64,000 nt of DNA from Stenotrophomonas maltophilia (GCF_002799245.1 NZ_NEQV01000001.1:1199033-1263032); one strand, 5' to 3'; counted from the first letter of the stretch, positions 50,319 to 59,413 are shown. Translations and numbers: made by a program. Notes: generated from the sequence alone by a model not told the origin.

Positions 50319-53300
50319 ATGATTAAAATCGCCAAGTTTTCCACTGGCCGGACCGGCATGAACGCACCTTCCTCCTCCCCTGCCGCCAGCGACGCCCCGC
50401 GTCCCGGCGCGCTGCTGTCGCCGGAACTGCCGGCGCCCCCCAACCCGTTCCGCCAGGCCATCACCGATGGCTGGTTGAAGGACGAGGCCAGCCACGTCCG
50501 CGAGCTGCTGGCGCAGGCCCGCCTGCCGGCCGAGGAGCAGGCCAGGGTGCAGGCGCTGGCCGCCGACCTGGTCGGCCGCGTGCGCGTGCGCGCCAAGGAC
50601 CAGGGCGCGATCGAAGCCTTCATGCGCCAGTACGACCTGGGCAGCGAGGAAGGCGTGCTGCTGATGTGCGTGGCCGAAGCGCTGCTGCGCATTCCGGACC
50701 AGGACACCGCCGACAAGCTGATCCGCGACAAGCTGGCCGATGCCGACTGGGAAAAGCACCTGGGCGGCAGCGACTCGGTGCTGGTCAACGCCTCCACCTG
50801 GGGCCTGATGCTGACCGGCAAGCTGGTGCAGATGAACGACGCCACCCGCGCCGACGCACCCAGCGCGTTCAAGCGCCTGGTCGGCCGCGTCGGTGAACCG
50901 GTGGTGCGCCTGGCCGTTCGCCAGGCGATGAAAATCATGGGCCATCAGTTCGTCATGGGCCGCACCATCAGCGAAGCGCTGTCGCGCTCGCACAAGGGCG
51001 ACAACGCGAACTACCGCTACTCCTTCGACATGCTCGGCGAAGGCGCGCTGACCATGAAGGACGCGCTGCGCTACCTGGAAGACTACCGTCGTGCGATCCA
51101 CGCCATCGGCGGCGATCACAAGGCACGTGGTGGCCGTCCGGATGGCGACGTCAACAACGCACCGGGCATCTCCATCAAGCTGTCGGCGCTGTACCCGCGC
51201 TATGAGCACGCCAAGCGCGAGCGCGTGCTGAAGGACCTGGTGCCGGGCGTGCTGGAACTGGCACAACTGGCCAAGAGCTACGGCATCGGCTGCACCGTCG
51301 ACGCCGAAGAGTCCGACCGGCTGGAACTGTCGCTGGACATCATCGAACAGGTGTTCTCCGACGCTTCGCTGGCCGGCTGGGATGGCTTCGGCGTGGTCGT
51401 GCAGGCCTACCAGAAGCGCACGCCGTACACGATCGACCACCTGGCCGACATGGCACGCCGCGCCGGCCGCCGCCTGCAGGTACGCCTGGTCAAGGGCGCC
51501 TACTGGGACGCCGAAATCAAGCGCGCGCAGATCGAAGGCTATCCGGGCTACCCGGTGTTCACCCGCAAGCAGAACACCGACGTGTCCTACCTGGCATGCG
51601 CCAAGCGTCTGTTCACCCATGCCGACGCGATCTACCCGATGTTCGCCACGCACAACGCGCACACCATCGCGGCCGTGCGCAGCATCGCCAACGGTGGCGT
51701 GTACGAGCACCAGAAGCTGCACGGCATGGGCGACGACCTGTACGCCGAAGTGGTACCGGCTGATCGCCTGGGCCTGCCCTGCCGCGTGTACGCCCCGGTC
51801 GGTTCGCATGAAGACCTGCTGCCGTACCTGGTGCGCCGCCTGCTGGAAAACGGCGCCAACTCCAGCTTCGTCAACCGCATCACCGACGAGCGCGTGCCGA
51901 TCGCCGACCTGATCCGCGATCCGGTCGAGATGGTCGCTTCGTTCGCATCGATTCCGCACCCCAAGATCCCGCTGCCGGTTGACCTGCTGCGCAGCCAGAA
52001 CCACGACAGGAAGAACTCCATGGGCGCCAACCTCGCCAACGACAACGAACTGCGCGCCCTGGCCGAGCAGATCAACGCGGCCGTCAAGCCGTGGCAGGCC
52101 GCCCCGCTGGTGCCCGGTTCCAACCCGGCCGGCGCTGCGCAGCCGGTGACCAACCCGGCCGACACCCGCGAGGTGGTCGGCCAGTGGCTGGCCGCCGATG
52201 CCGCCACCGTGCAGAAGGCCCTGGCCAATGCCGTGGCCGCGCAGCCGGCCTGGAACCGCACCCCGGCCGCCAGCCGCGCCGCCATCCTCGAGCACGCCGC
52301 CGACCAGCTGGAAGCACGCATGCCGGAGTTCATGGCGCTGTGCGTGAAGGAAGCCGGCAAGAGCCTGCCCGACAGCATCGCCGAAGTGCGCGAAGCCGTG
52401 GACTTCCTGCGCTACTACGCCAAGCAGGCACGCGAGCAGTTCAGCCACGCCGAGAAGCTGCCCAGCCCGACCGGTGAATCCAACGAACTGCAGCTGCACG
52501 GCCGCGGCGTGTTCGTCTGCATCAGCCCGTGGAACTTCCCGCTGGCGATCTTCCTGGGCCAGGTCGCTGCCGCCCTGGCCGCCGGCAACAGCGTCATCGC
52601 CAAGCCGGCCGAACAGACCAACCTGATCGGCTACTACGCGGTGAAGCTGCTGCACGACGCCGGCGTGCCGGCCGAGGTGGTGCAGTTCCTGCCGGGCGAC
52701 GGTGCCACCGTCGGCGCCGCGCTGACCGCCGACCCGCGCGTGGCCGGCGTGGCCTTCACCGGCTCCACCGACACCGCCCGCGCGATCAACCGTGCGATGG
52801 CCGCACGTGACGCCGCCATCGGTGTGCTGATCGCCGAGACCGGTGGCCAGAACGCCTTCATCGCCGACTCCTCCGCGCTGCCGGAACAGCTGGTCAAGGA
52901 CGCGATCGGTTCGGCCTTCACCTCTGCCGGCCAGCGTTGCTCGGCCGCGCGCGTGCTGTTCGTGCAGGACGACATCGCCGACAAGGTGATGACCATGCTG
53001 GCCGGCGCGATGAAGGAACTGAAGGTCGGAAATCCGGGCCTGCTGTCCACCGACGTCGGCCCGGTGATCGACGCCGATGCGCTGAAGATCCTGCAGGACC
53101 ACGCCGAACGCATGGACCGCGAAGCGCGCCTGATCGCCGCCGCCCAGCTGTCCGCCGAAGCCGCCAATGGCACCTTCTTCGCACCGCGTGCGTACGAACT
53201 GAAGGACCTGGGCCAGCTGCACAAGGAAGTCTTCGGTCCGGTCCTGCACGTGATCCGCTGGAAGGGCGACCAGCTCGACGCAGTGATCGACCAGATCAAC

Positions 53301-53576
53301 GCCACCGGCTACGGCCTGACCCTGGGCGTGCATTCGCGCATCGACGAGACCGTCGACCGCATCAGCAACGGCGTCCACGTCGGCAACGTCTACGTCAACC
53401 GCAACCAGATCGGTGCGGTGGTCGGCGTGCAGCCGTTCGGCGGCCAGGGCCTGTCCGGCACCGGTCCGAAGGCCGGCGGCCCGCACTACCTGCTGCGCTT
53501 CGCCACCGAAAAGACGGTGACGGTGAACACCACCGCCGCCGGCGGAAATGCCTCGCTGCTGACCCTGGGCGACTGA
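50319..53576 (+). CDS. putA: Bifunctional proline dehydrogenase / glutamate-semialdehyde dehydrogenase
   Basis: A 1085-residue PutA that oxidises proline to glutamate in two steps on the membrane surface. The FAD-dependent proline dehydrogenase barrel (about residues 200-540) contains RLQVRLVKGAYWDAEIKRAQ and a FAD-contacting RITDERVPIADL. The aldehyde dehydrogenase half (about 640-1070) has the NAD-binding SPWNFPLAIF, FTGSTDTAR, the active-site Glu region IAETGGQNAFI and the nucleophile Cys near residue 874 (SAGQRCSAARVLF). There is no N-terminal ribbon-helix-helix DNA-binding domain, so it is not autoregulatory. ATG 50319 has GGAAGG seven bases upstream; ATG 50358 is the alternative. Confidence 0.97.
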   Translation: MIKIAKFSTGRTGMNAPSSSPAASDAPRPGALLSPELPAPPNPFRQAITDGWLKDEASHVRELLAQARLPAEEQARVQALAADLVGRVRVRAKDQGAIEAFMRQYDLGSEEGVLLMCVAEALLRIPDQDTADKLIRDKLADADWEKHLGGSDSVLVNASTWGLMLTGKLVQMNDATRADAPSAFKRLVGRVGEPVVRLAVRQAMKIMGHQFVMGRTISEALSRSHKGDNANYRYSFDMLGEGALTMKDALRYLEDYRRAIHAIGGDHKARGGRPDGDVNNAPGISIKLSALYPRYEHAKRERVLKDLVPGVLELAQLAKSYGIGCTVDAEESDRLELSLDIIEQVFSDASLAGWDGFGVVVQAYQKRTPYTIDHLADMARRAGRRLQVRLVKGAYWDAEIKRAQIEGYPGYPVFTRKQNTDVSYLACAKRLFTHADAIYPMFATHNAHTIAAVRSIANGGVYEHQKLHGMGDDLYAEVVPADRLGLPCRVYAPVGSHEDLLPYLVRRLLENGANSSFVNRITDERVPIADLIRDPVEMVASFASIPHPKIPLPVDLLRSQNHDRKNSMGANLANDNELRALAEQINAAVKPWQAAPLVPGSNPAGAAQPVTNPADTREVVGQWLAADAATVQKALANAVAAQPAWNRTPAASRAAILEHAADQLEARMPEFMALCVKEAGKSLPDSIAEVREAVDFLRYYAKQAREQFSHAEKLPSPTGESNELQLHGRGVFVCISPWNFPLAIFLGQVAAALAAGNSVIAKPAEQTNLIGYYAVKLLHDAGVPAEVVQFLPGDGATVGAALTADPRVAGVAFTGSTDTARAINRAMAARDAAIGVLIAETGGQNAFIADSSALPEQLVKDAIGSAFTSAGQRCSAARVLFVQDDIADKVMTMLAGAMKELKVGNPGLLSTDVGPVIDADALKILQDHAERMDREARLIAAAQLSAEAANGTFFAPRAYELKDLGQLHKEVFGPVLHVIRWKGDQLDAVIDQINATGYGLTLGVHSRIDETVDRISNGVHVGNVYVNRNQIGAVVGVQPFGGQGLSGTGPKAGGPHYLLRFATEKTVTVNTTAAGGNASLLTLGD

Positions 53577-53599
53577 TCGCCGACGTCATGCGGTGAACG

Positions 53600-53626
53600 A
53601 AAAACCCCGCGAAAGCGGGGTTTTTT
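53600..53626 (+). terminator. Intrinsic terminator of putA
   Basis: AACCCCGC / GCGGGGTT stem with a GAAA tetraloop (53603-53622) followed by six T residues. It lies 24 bases after the putA stop. Confidence 0.92.
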
Positions 53627-53641
53627 GTACTCCTGCGGCCT

Positions 53642-53701
53642 GCAGCGCCGAGCCCATGCCCGACTGCACCAGGAACGCCGAGCATGGGCTGGGCGCTACA
53701 G
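53642..53701. repeat. SMAG palindromes (GCCGAGCCCATG type) at the 3' end of nadR
   Basis: GCGCCGAGCCCATGCCCGAC and its partial inverse GCCGAGCATGGGCTGGGCGCTAC face each other. The CTAC end (GTAG on the minus strand) overlaps the nadR stop codon at 53696-53698. Confidence 0.7.
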
Positions 53702-54769
53702 AGGCTGGGTGGCACTGAACCGGTTGTCCGCACGCTTGGCCAGCTCGCGCTGCACCCTCGCGATGCGCGTTTCCAGGTCGCCCTCCAGCAGCACGTACCC
53801 GACACTCCGCGCCTGCAGCTCGCGCACGTACCAGGCATGCTGCTGCGCACGGAATGCCTCCCCCACCCGCGTGCCGTCCTGGTCGAACGGGATATCCGGC
53901 GCGCACAGGAACAGCAGGTCATACGGCCGCCGTGCGGCCTGCCGCAGTTCCTCCGGCGCCGTACCAAACATCCAGCCGCTGTAGCCCAGGGTCACCAGCG
54001 GTGTGGTGTCGCAGAACAGCCAGCGCTGTGCCGTCAGCGCCGCTGCATCCTCGTGCCGCGGCTGTGCTTCTGCAATGCGCAGCAGATCGCCGGGCTGCAG
54101 TTCGCCCCCCTGTGCTTCCCACAGCGTGCGCCCGTACTCCGGCACCCACGAAGTGCCCAGGCGCTCGGCCATCACCCGCGCCAGCGTGGTTTTTCCGGTG
54201 GACTCGCCACCCACGAACGCCACGCGCTGCACGTAGGCTGCATACACCTCGGCGGCAAGGCTGCGCCGACAGGCATGCGGATCGGCACGCAGCTGGGTGC
54301 CGCTGGCCTGGCCAACATCACGCGTGCGCTCCAGCCGCTCATGTCGCACCGGCGCGTTGAAGCAGACCGCCAGCGTGCCGGCAAAGCCATCGCCGTAGTC
54401 CTCGCCGGTGAAAACCGCCTGCACCGGGCCACCCAACAGGTGCTGGCACAGCCAGGCGGTGAACATGCGCTGCACCTGCTCGCTGTCACTGTCCTGCGGC
54501 AACACGCGCGGCGGCAGGCCATGTTCGGCACACAAGGCTGCCAGCCGCGCATCATCCAGCACCACCACCCTCGCCTGCGGGAAGCGCGCACGCAGCCAGC
54601 GTTCGCGACGTGCGGCGCTGTAGCCGGCAAAGCCCGGCTGCGACCAGCCGATCACCAGCAACTGCTGACAACGCGCGGCGGCGAAGTCGATCAGGCGCTC
54701 ATGGCCGCGGTGCAGCGGGCAGAACTTGCCCACCACCAGGCCACGCTCGACACGCTCAGGCAGCGGCAT
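53696..54769 (-). CDS. nadR: NadR-like NMN adenylyltransferase / ribosylnicotinamide kinase
   Basis: A 357-residue bifunctional NAD-salvage enzyme. The N-terminal nucleotidyltransferase has GLVVGKFCPLHRGHERLIDFA with the HxGH motif (about residues 10-30). The C-terminal kinase domain has a Walker A VAFVGGESTGKTTLARVMAERLG (about 185-205) and a WVPEYGRTLWEAQGG motif typical of ribosylnicotinamide kinase. Unlike the enterobacterial NadR it has no N-terminal helix-turn-helix, so it is not a repressor. It overlaps pnuC by 14 bases, forming a nicotinamide riboside uptake and activation operon. Confidence 0.9.
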   Translation of the reverse strand: MPLPERVERGLVVGKFCPLHRGHERLIDFAAARCQQLLVIGWSQPGFAGYSAARRERWLRARFPQARVVVLDDARLAALCAEHGLPPRVLPQDSDSEQVQRMFTAWLCQHLLGGPVQAVFTGEDYGDGFAGTLAVCFNAPVRHERLERTRDVGQASGTQLRADPHACRRSLAAEVYAAYVQRVAFVGGESTGKTTLARVMAERLGTSWVPEYGRTLWEAQGGELQPGDLLRIAEAQPRHEDAAALTAQRWLFCDTTPLVTLGYSGWMFGTAPEELRQAARRPYDLLFLCAPDIPFDQDGTRVGEAFRAQQHAWYVRELQARSVGYVLLEGDLETRIARVQRELAKRADNRFSATQPL

Positions 54770-55355
54770 CGGCCGCCTTGGTCCCGGCCTGCATCAGATG
54801 CCGCCAATGGCGCAGCGCCACCAGCGCGTTGATCCAGAAGCCCACATACAGGATCGAGGTCAGGTGCAGGCCACGGCTGTAATACAGCGGTACCGCGACC
54901 GTGTTCACCAGCAACCACACCCACCACGATTCCAGCTTGCGCCGCATCATCAGGATCTGCGCGATCACGCTCAGCACCAGCACCGCCGAATCAATGTAGG
55001 GCGCATAGGCGTTGGTCAGCCGGGTCAGCATCCAGCCGTAGCCGAAGGTGGCCACCACCGCCAGCGGCAGCAGCCAGGCCCAGGCCCGCGATCGCAGCGC
55101 GGTGATCGGCAGCGGCGCACCATGGTCGCCGCGCAGCCACTGCCACCAGCCCAGCACGCTGATGGCGATGAAGAAGAACTGCAGCACCATGTCCGCATAC
55201 AGATGGGAGCGCTCGAACACCGCGGCAAACAGCGCACAGCCGACGATACCCAGCCACCAGGTGTGCACGTTGTTGCGGCCGGCCAGCAGGATCGAGCCGG
55301 CGACGGCAATATTGGCGGCCAGCTCCAGCTGGAAGTTCGGATCGGACAGGTTCAT
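54756..55355 (-). CDS. pnuC: Nicotinamide riboside transporter PnuC
   Basis: A 199-residue membrane protein with about seven helices. The family signatures NVHTWWLGIVGCALFAAVFERSHLYADMVLQFFFIAISVLGWWQWLRG and LESWWVWLLVNTVAVPLYYSRGLHLTSILYVGFWINAL are clear and include the tryptophan-rich substrate site. It lets nicotinamide riboside diffuse into the cell, where NadR traps it by phosphorylation. The start is ATG 55355 (MNLSDPNFQLELAANI). Confidence 0.95.
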   Translation of the reverse strand: MNLSDPNFQLELAANIAVAGSILLAGRNNVHTWWLGIVGCALFAAVFERSHLYADMVLQFFFIAISVLGWWQWLRGDHGAPLPITALRSRAWAWLLPLAVVATFGYGWMLTRLTNAYAPYIDSAVLVLSVIAQILMMRRKLESWWVWLLVNTVAVPLYYSRGLHLTSILYVGFWINALVALRHWRHLMQAGTKAADAAA

Positions 55356-55445
55356 GGCGCCATTGTCGTGGATCTGCGCGCTGCGTGGACAACCCGGTCG
55401 ATCCGCGCCATGCGTGGACGCCCCACAGACCCTCCCCATAAAAAG

Positions 55446-55469
55446 AAAGCCCCGCTTGCGCGGGGCTTC
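55446..55469 (-). terminator. Intrinsic terminator of fadL
   Basis: Read leftward, AAGCCCCGC / GCGGGGCTT closes on a four-base loop (55447-55468) and is followed by a T-rich run (TTCTTTTT). It lies about 30 bases after the fadL stop. Confidence 0.9.
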
Positions 55470-55497
55470 CTCGTGCTGCTTCAGGCCGGGGCCCGAA

Positions 55498-56925
55498 TCA
55501 GAACTTGTACTGCATCGAAGCTGCCAGCACGTCGCCGCTGACCTTGTACTTGCCGGTCACGGTGTTGGCGGTGGCCGAGGTCGAGGTGATGTTCGGATCC
55601 TTGGTGAACAGGTGGGTGTAGCCCACGCTGTATTCCATCTTGTCCGATGCCGCGTAGGTCAGACCCAGCGACAGCCACTTGCGGGTGGTGTCCGGCACGC
55701 GCACGTCGCGGTGAGCGTCGGTGGTCGGGGTCTGGTCGTAGGCGAGACCGCCGCGCAGGGTCAGCTTCTCGTTCATGCGGTACTCGGTACCGATCGACGC
55801 GAAGGTGGTGTCGCGGTAATGGAACGGCAGCACGCTGTCCGGCTGGTTGGAGTCATAGTCGACGGTGACCTGGTCGAACTTGCTCCACGCAGTGCGCGAG
55901 ACGTCGGCCATGATCTTCCACTGGTCGTTCACGCGGTGGGTGAAGCTGACGGTGGCGCTGGCCGGCAGGGTGATCGAGGCACGACCCTTGCTGTCGATGA
56001 AGGTACCCGGAGCGGCAGCGGCCAGGAAGGTCGCGGCGTTGCCCGGAATGGTGAAGTCAGCCTTGCCGTCGTTGATCTTGTGCTTGACCTGCGAGCGGTA
56101 GCTGAAGGCGATGTTGGTGCCTTCCACCGGGCTGACGGTCATGCCCAGGGTGTAGCCCATCGACACTTCGTCACCCTTGATGCGCAGATAGCCATCGGCG
56201 GTGCCCGGAGCGAAGCCCTGCTGGGCCATGGCCACGGCGGCCTGACGCGAGGCAGCGGCGGCCTGGGCGGCGGTGCCACCGGCGGCCAGCACGGCAGCGG
56301 CAGCCTTCTGCTGGGCGCTGGCGTTGATCGCGGTGCCGGTATCGACAGCGCTGGTCAGGTCGACGTTCAGGCGCTCGGCGAACACCGAAGCACCGAACGA
56401 CAGGTACGGGTTGATGTCGTAGGAGAACGCGACGCCCAGGTCGATCGCCTGCAGCTCGGTCTTGACGCCGTTGTAGCGGCCGACCCAGTCACGGTCGTAT
56501 TCGGTCTTGAAGCCGAACGGCACGGTCAGCGATGCACCGAAGTGCATGTTGTCGTTCTCGCCGAACGGCAGGTGGAAGTAGGCTGCCGGGACCGGGGCGA
56601 TCATGCCGGCGTCGCCGCCGTTGCCGCCGGAAATCGGAGCGCCGTTGGCGTACTTGCCCTGGCCACGGAACTTGGCACCGAAGCTGATGGCGCTGACGTC
56701 GCCCTGGATCTGGGTGCCTTCGAGCAGGCGCATCGACGCCGGGTTGGTGGCGACCACCGAGGCATCGCCTTCAGCGGAGGTGGAGCCGGCGAACGCGCGG
56801 CCGAGGCCCTTGGCGCTGTTTTCCTTCAGCTGGAAGGCGGCGGCGTTGGCATCGGCGGCGGCCAGCGCACCGGCAACGCCGACGGCCAGCAGGGTCAGAC
56901 GGGCAATGGTGGAAGCGGTTTGCAT
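55498..56925 (-). CDS. fadL: Outer-membrane fatty-acid transporter, FadL/OmpP1/TodX family
   Basis: A 475-residue outer-membrane barrel. The signal peptide ends near ANAAAF, giving the mature start AFQLKENSAKGLGRAFAGSTSAEGDASVVATNPASM, the FadL N-terminal hatch with the NPA motif. Later strands include FGASLTVPFGFKTEYDRDWVGRY, also a family signature, and the C-terminal phenylalanine YKF needed for barrel assembly. An Ala/Gln-rich insertion (about residues 200-245) sits in one surface loop. FadL imports long-chain fatty acids. A clear promoter with an overlapping palindrome lies upstream. Confidence 0.95.
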   Translation of the reverse strand: MQTASTIARLTLLAVGVAGALAAADANAAAFQLKENSAKGLGRAFAGSTSAEGDASVVATNPASMRLLEGTQIQGDVSAISFGAKFRGQGKYANGAPISGGNGGDAGMIAPVPAAYFHLPFGENDNMHFGASLTVPFGFKTEYDRDWVGRYNGVKTELQAIDLGVAFSYDINPYLSFGASVFAERLNVDLTSAVDTGTAINASAQQKAAAAVLAAGGTAAQAAAASRQAAVAMAQQGFAPGTADGYLRIKGDEVSMGYTLGMTVSPVEGTNIAFSYRSQVKHKINDGKADFTIPGNAATFLAAAAPGTFIDSKGRASITLPASATVSFTHRVNDQWKIMADVSRTAWSKFDQVTVDYDSNQPDSVLPFHYRDTTFASIGTEYRMNEKLTLRGGLAYDQTPTTDAHRDVRVPDTTRKWLSLGLTYAASDKMEYSVGYTHLFTKDPNITSTSATANTVTGKYKVSGDVLAASMQYKF

Positions 56926-57022
56926 CGTAGTTCTCTCTCCGGTAAGCGGTGATGTTGCTCTGAGTGCGCCTGCGCCCGGCTGGCCCTGAGGCCGTTCGGA
57001 GCGCGCCGGATTCCCCTCCCGA

Positions 57023-57069
57023 CATACGACGCCGTATGCGAGTATTACCCAGAGCGGTTAATGAAACAA
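57023..57069 (-). promoter_or_regulatory. fadL promoter with overlapping operator palindrome
   Basis: Read leftward, the -35 TTGTTT (57064-57069) and -10 TAATAC (57042-57047) are 16 bases apart. Four bases past the -10 is the palindrome CATACGGCGTCGTATG (57023-57038), two six-base arms with a four-base centre, covering the expected transcription start. This looks like a repressor site, TetR-type in size. The leader to the fadL ATG is about 100 bases. Confidence 0.6.
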
Positions 57070-57145
57070 TAACAGCAAGGGCGCTTTCTTCGTCTCAAAA
57101 GCTGAACAGGACAATCCCCGCCGCAGGCGTCGGCACGCTAGGCTT

Positions 57146-57844
57146 ATGCCCATGTTCGTCTCCCTCCCGTCGCGCAAGAAGGCGGCCCTGCGCTGGGCCA
57201 CGCCTGTGCTGTTTGCGTCATTGTGGCTGGCGTTTCTGTGGTCGATCTCGCGCCCGGACGACGCTCGCGGCAGCTTATGGCTGGACTGGGGCGCCCTGTC
57301 CACCGGCCTGACCCATCCGCTGGACTGGTGGGCGACCCTGCAGGACGGCAGCGTGCTGCGCCTGTTCACCGCGCTGTTCCTGCACGCCGACTGGTCGCAC
57401 CTGCTGGGCAACCTGGTGTTCCTGCTGATCTTCGGCCTGCCCGCCGAACGGGTGCTGGGGCCGTGGCGGCTGCTGCTGCTGTTCCTGGTGGGCGGCGCAG
57501 TGTCCAACCTGGTGGCGATCTACACCATGGGCAGCCCGGACCAGATCATCATCGGCGCCAGCGGCGCGGTGTCGGCCCTGATCGGCGCCTATCTGGCCCT
57601 GTTCCCGGGCGCGCGGCTGGGCGTGGTGATCCCGCTCGGGCTGTTCCTGGAGTTCGTGCGCGCGCCGGCCTACCTGCTCATCGGTGTATGGGCGGCGCTG
57701 CAGGTCGTATTCGCCCATATCGGCCCCAGCTTCGGCATGGTGGCCTGGTGGGCGCACATCGGCGGCTTCCTGTTCGGCCTGCTGTATGGAGTGTACGTCC
57801 GCGCCGCGATCGCGCGCCGCCTGCGCAAGCGGCACGGATTCTGA
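57146..57844 (+). CDS. Rhomboid family intramembrane serine protease
   Basis: A 232-residue membrane protease with about six helices. The catalytic Ser is in IIGASGAVSALIG and the catalytic His in WWAHIGGFLFGLLYG. The conserved HxxxN of helix 2 is HADWSHLLGNLVFLLIFG. Rhomboids cut other membrane proteins within or near the bilayer; in bacteria they are linked to quality control and signalling. The start may be ATG 57146 or 57152; neither has a strong ribosome binding site. It is divergent from fadL. Confidence 0.93.
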   Translation: MPMFVSLPSRKKAALRWATPVLFASLWLAFLWSISRPDDARGSLWLDWGALSTGLTHPLDWWATLQDGSVLRLFTALFLHADWSHLLGNLVFLLIFGLPAERVLGPWRLLLLFLVGGAVSNLVAIYTMGSPDQIIIGASGAVSALIGAYLALFPGARLGVVIPLGLFLEFVRAPAYLLIGVWAALQVVFAHIGPSFGMVAWWAHIGGFLFGLLYGVYVRAAIARRLRKRHGF

Positions 57845-57853
57845 CCTGTCCGG

Positions 57854-57928
57854 TAGTGCCGGCCGCTGGCCGGCATTTGTTGCCTTCTTCCGCTCCTGGG
57901 CCGACGCCGGGCATGGCCCGGCGCTACC
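57854..57928. repeat. Two SMAG palindromes between the rhomboid and ctpA genes
   Basis: GTAGTGCCGGCCGCTGGCCGGCA at 57854-57876, then GCCGGGCATGGCCCGGCGCTAC at about 57907-57927. They separate the convergent rhomboid and ctpA genes. Confidence 0.85.
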
Positions 57929-59413
57929 TCAGGGCTTGACCGGCGCCGGTGCGGGCTTTGCTTCCGGCTTTGCTTCCGGCTTTGCTTCCGGCTTTGCTTC
58001 CGGCTTGCCCTCAGCCTTCGGTTCGGCCTTGGCTTCCGGCTTCGCCGCAGCGGCCTTCGCTGCCTTGGCCGCATCCGCTTTCGCCGCCTCGGCCTTCAAC
58101 CGTGCAGCCACCGAACCCGGGTTCTTCAGCTCGGCCAGCGCGTCGTTGATCGGGCCATCGCCCGGCAGCACCGCACCGGCGTGGTAGCCCTCGGTGCCCT
58201 CGTCGTCGCCGCGCAGATGGCCCGGCAGGGTCGCTTCGCTGTAGTCGCTCAGGCTGGCCGGCAGTGCATCCTCCGCCGGCGTGGCGGCGGGCTTCAGCTC
58301 AACGTCCGGCACGATGCCGGTGGCCTGGATCGACTTGCCGCTGGGCGTGTAATAGCGCGCAGTGGTCAGCTTCACCGAATCACCGTTGTCCAGCGGCAGC
58401 ACGGTCTGCACCGAGCCCTTGCCGAAGGTGCGGCTGCCGACCACGCGCGCACGCTTGTTGTCGCGCAGCGCGCCGGCCAGTACTTCCGATGCGCTGGCCG
58501 AACCGGCATCGGCCAGTACCACCACCGGTGCGCCCTTCAGCAGATCGCCCGGGGTCGCGTCGAAACGTGCGTCGCTGATGCTGATGCGGCCACGGGTGCT
58601 GACGATGTTGCCCTTGTCGAGCAGGTCATCGGCCACCTGCACGGCGGCGGTCAACAGGCCACCCGGGTTGCTGCGCAGGTCCAGCACCAGGCCCTTGAGC
58701 TGGCCACCGGACTGCTTCTGCAGCTGCTGTACGTGCTTCTGGAAGTCCGAACCGGTATCGGCCTGGAAGGTGCTCAGGCGGATGTAGCCATAGCCCGGCT
58801 CCAGCAGGCGGCTGCGCACACTGGTCACGCGGATGGTCTGGCGGGTCAGGCTCACGTCGAACGGCTTCGGCTTGCCTTCGCGCACGATGGTCAGCACCAC
58901 CTTGCTGCCCGCCGCGCCGCGCAGCGGCTCGCTGGCATCGATCGCACTGATCGGCTTGCCATCGATGGCGATGATCAGGTCACCGGCGAGGATGCCGGCC
59001 TTGGCCGCCGGCGTGTCGTCGATCGGCGAGATCACCTTCATGCTGGCGTTGTCCGGCTGCTGCTGCAGCTCCACGCCGATGCCCTCGTAGGCACCATTGG
59101 CCTGCTCGTCGAAGGCCTGCGCGTCTTCCTTGTTGAAGTAGGTGCTGTGCGGATCGAGGTCGAGCAGCAGGCCACGCACGGCCGACTGCATCAGCTTCTT
59201 GTCATCGACCGGGTCGACATAGGCGGCGCGTACCGCGTTGTACACGGCGACGAAACGGCGGATTTCCTCCAGCGGCACCTTCGAGGTCACCGCCTCCTCG
59301 CTGTTCGCTGCCTGCCCGCTGGTTTCCTGGTTCGGGGCGGGCGCGGTCTGCTGCGCCCAGGACAGCGCTGGCAACAGGGCCAGCAAGAGGGTGGCGGTAC
59401 GGGCTGCGCGCAT
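57929..59413 (-). CDS. ctpA: C-terminal processing peptidase, S41 family
   Basis: A 494-residue exported serine peptidase with a signal peptide (cleavage near LSWAQ). The PDZ domain (about residues 105-190) contains GAYEGIGVELQQ and AGILAGDLIIAIDGKPI. In the S41 catalytic core, Ser is in ADAGSASASEVLAGAL and Lys in RTFGKGSVQTVLPL, a Ser-Lys dyad. The C-terminus is an Ala/Lys/Pro/Glu tail built of repeated PEAK units. CtpA enzymes trim periplasmic proteins and murein hydrolases. The adjacent envC suggests a link to cell-wall hydrolysis and division. Confidence 0.93.
   Translation of the reverse strand: MRAARTATLLLALLPALSWAQQTAPAPNQETSGQAANSEEAVTSKVPLEEIRRFVAVYNAVRAAYVDPVDDKKLMQSAVRGLLLDLDPHSTYFNKEDAQAFDEQANGAYEGIGVELQQQPDNASMKVISPIDDTPAAKAGILAGDLIIAIDGKPISAIDASEPLRGAAGSKVVLTIVREGKPKPFDVSLTRQTIRVTSVRSRLLEPGYGYIRLSTFQADTGSDFQKHVQQLQKQSGGQLKGLVLDLRSNPGGLLTAAVQVADDLLDKGNIVSTRGRISISDARFDATPGDLLKGAPVVVLADAGSASASEVLAGALRDNKRARVVGSRTFGKGSVQTVLPLDNGDSVKLTTARYYTPSGKSIQATGIVPDVELKPAATPAEDALPASLSDYSEATLPGHLRGDDEGTEGYHAGAVLPGDGPINDALAELKNPGSVAARLKAEAAKADAAKAAKAAAAKPEAKAEPKAEGKPEAKPEAKPEAKPEAKPAPAPVKP

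Noticed and set aside
50271..53486. A 1071-residue open frame on the minus strand
   Set aside because: Antisense to putA, with the same shadow composition and no recognisable motif.
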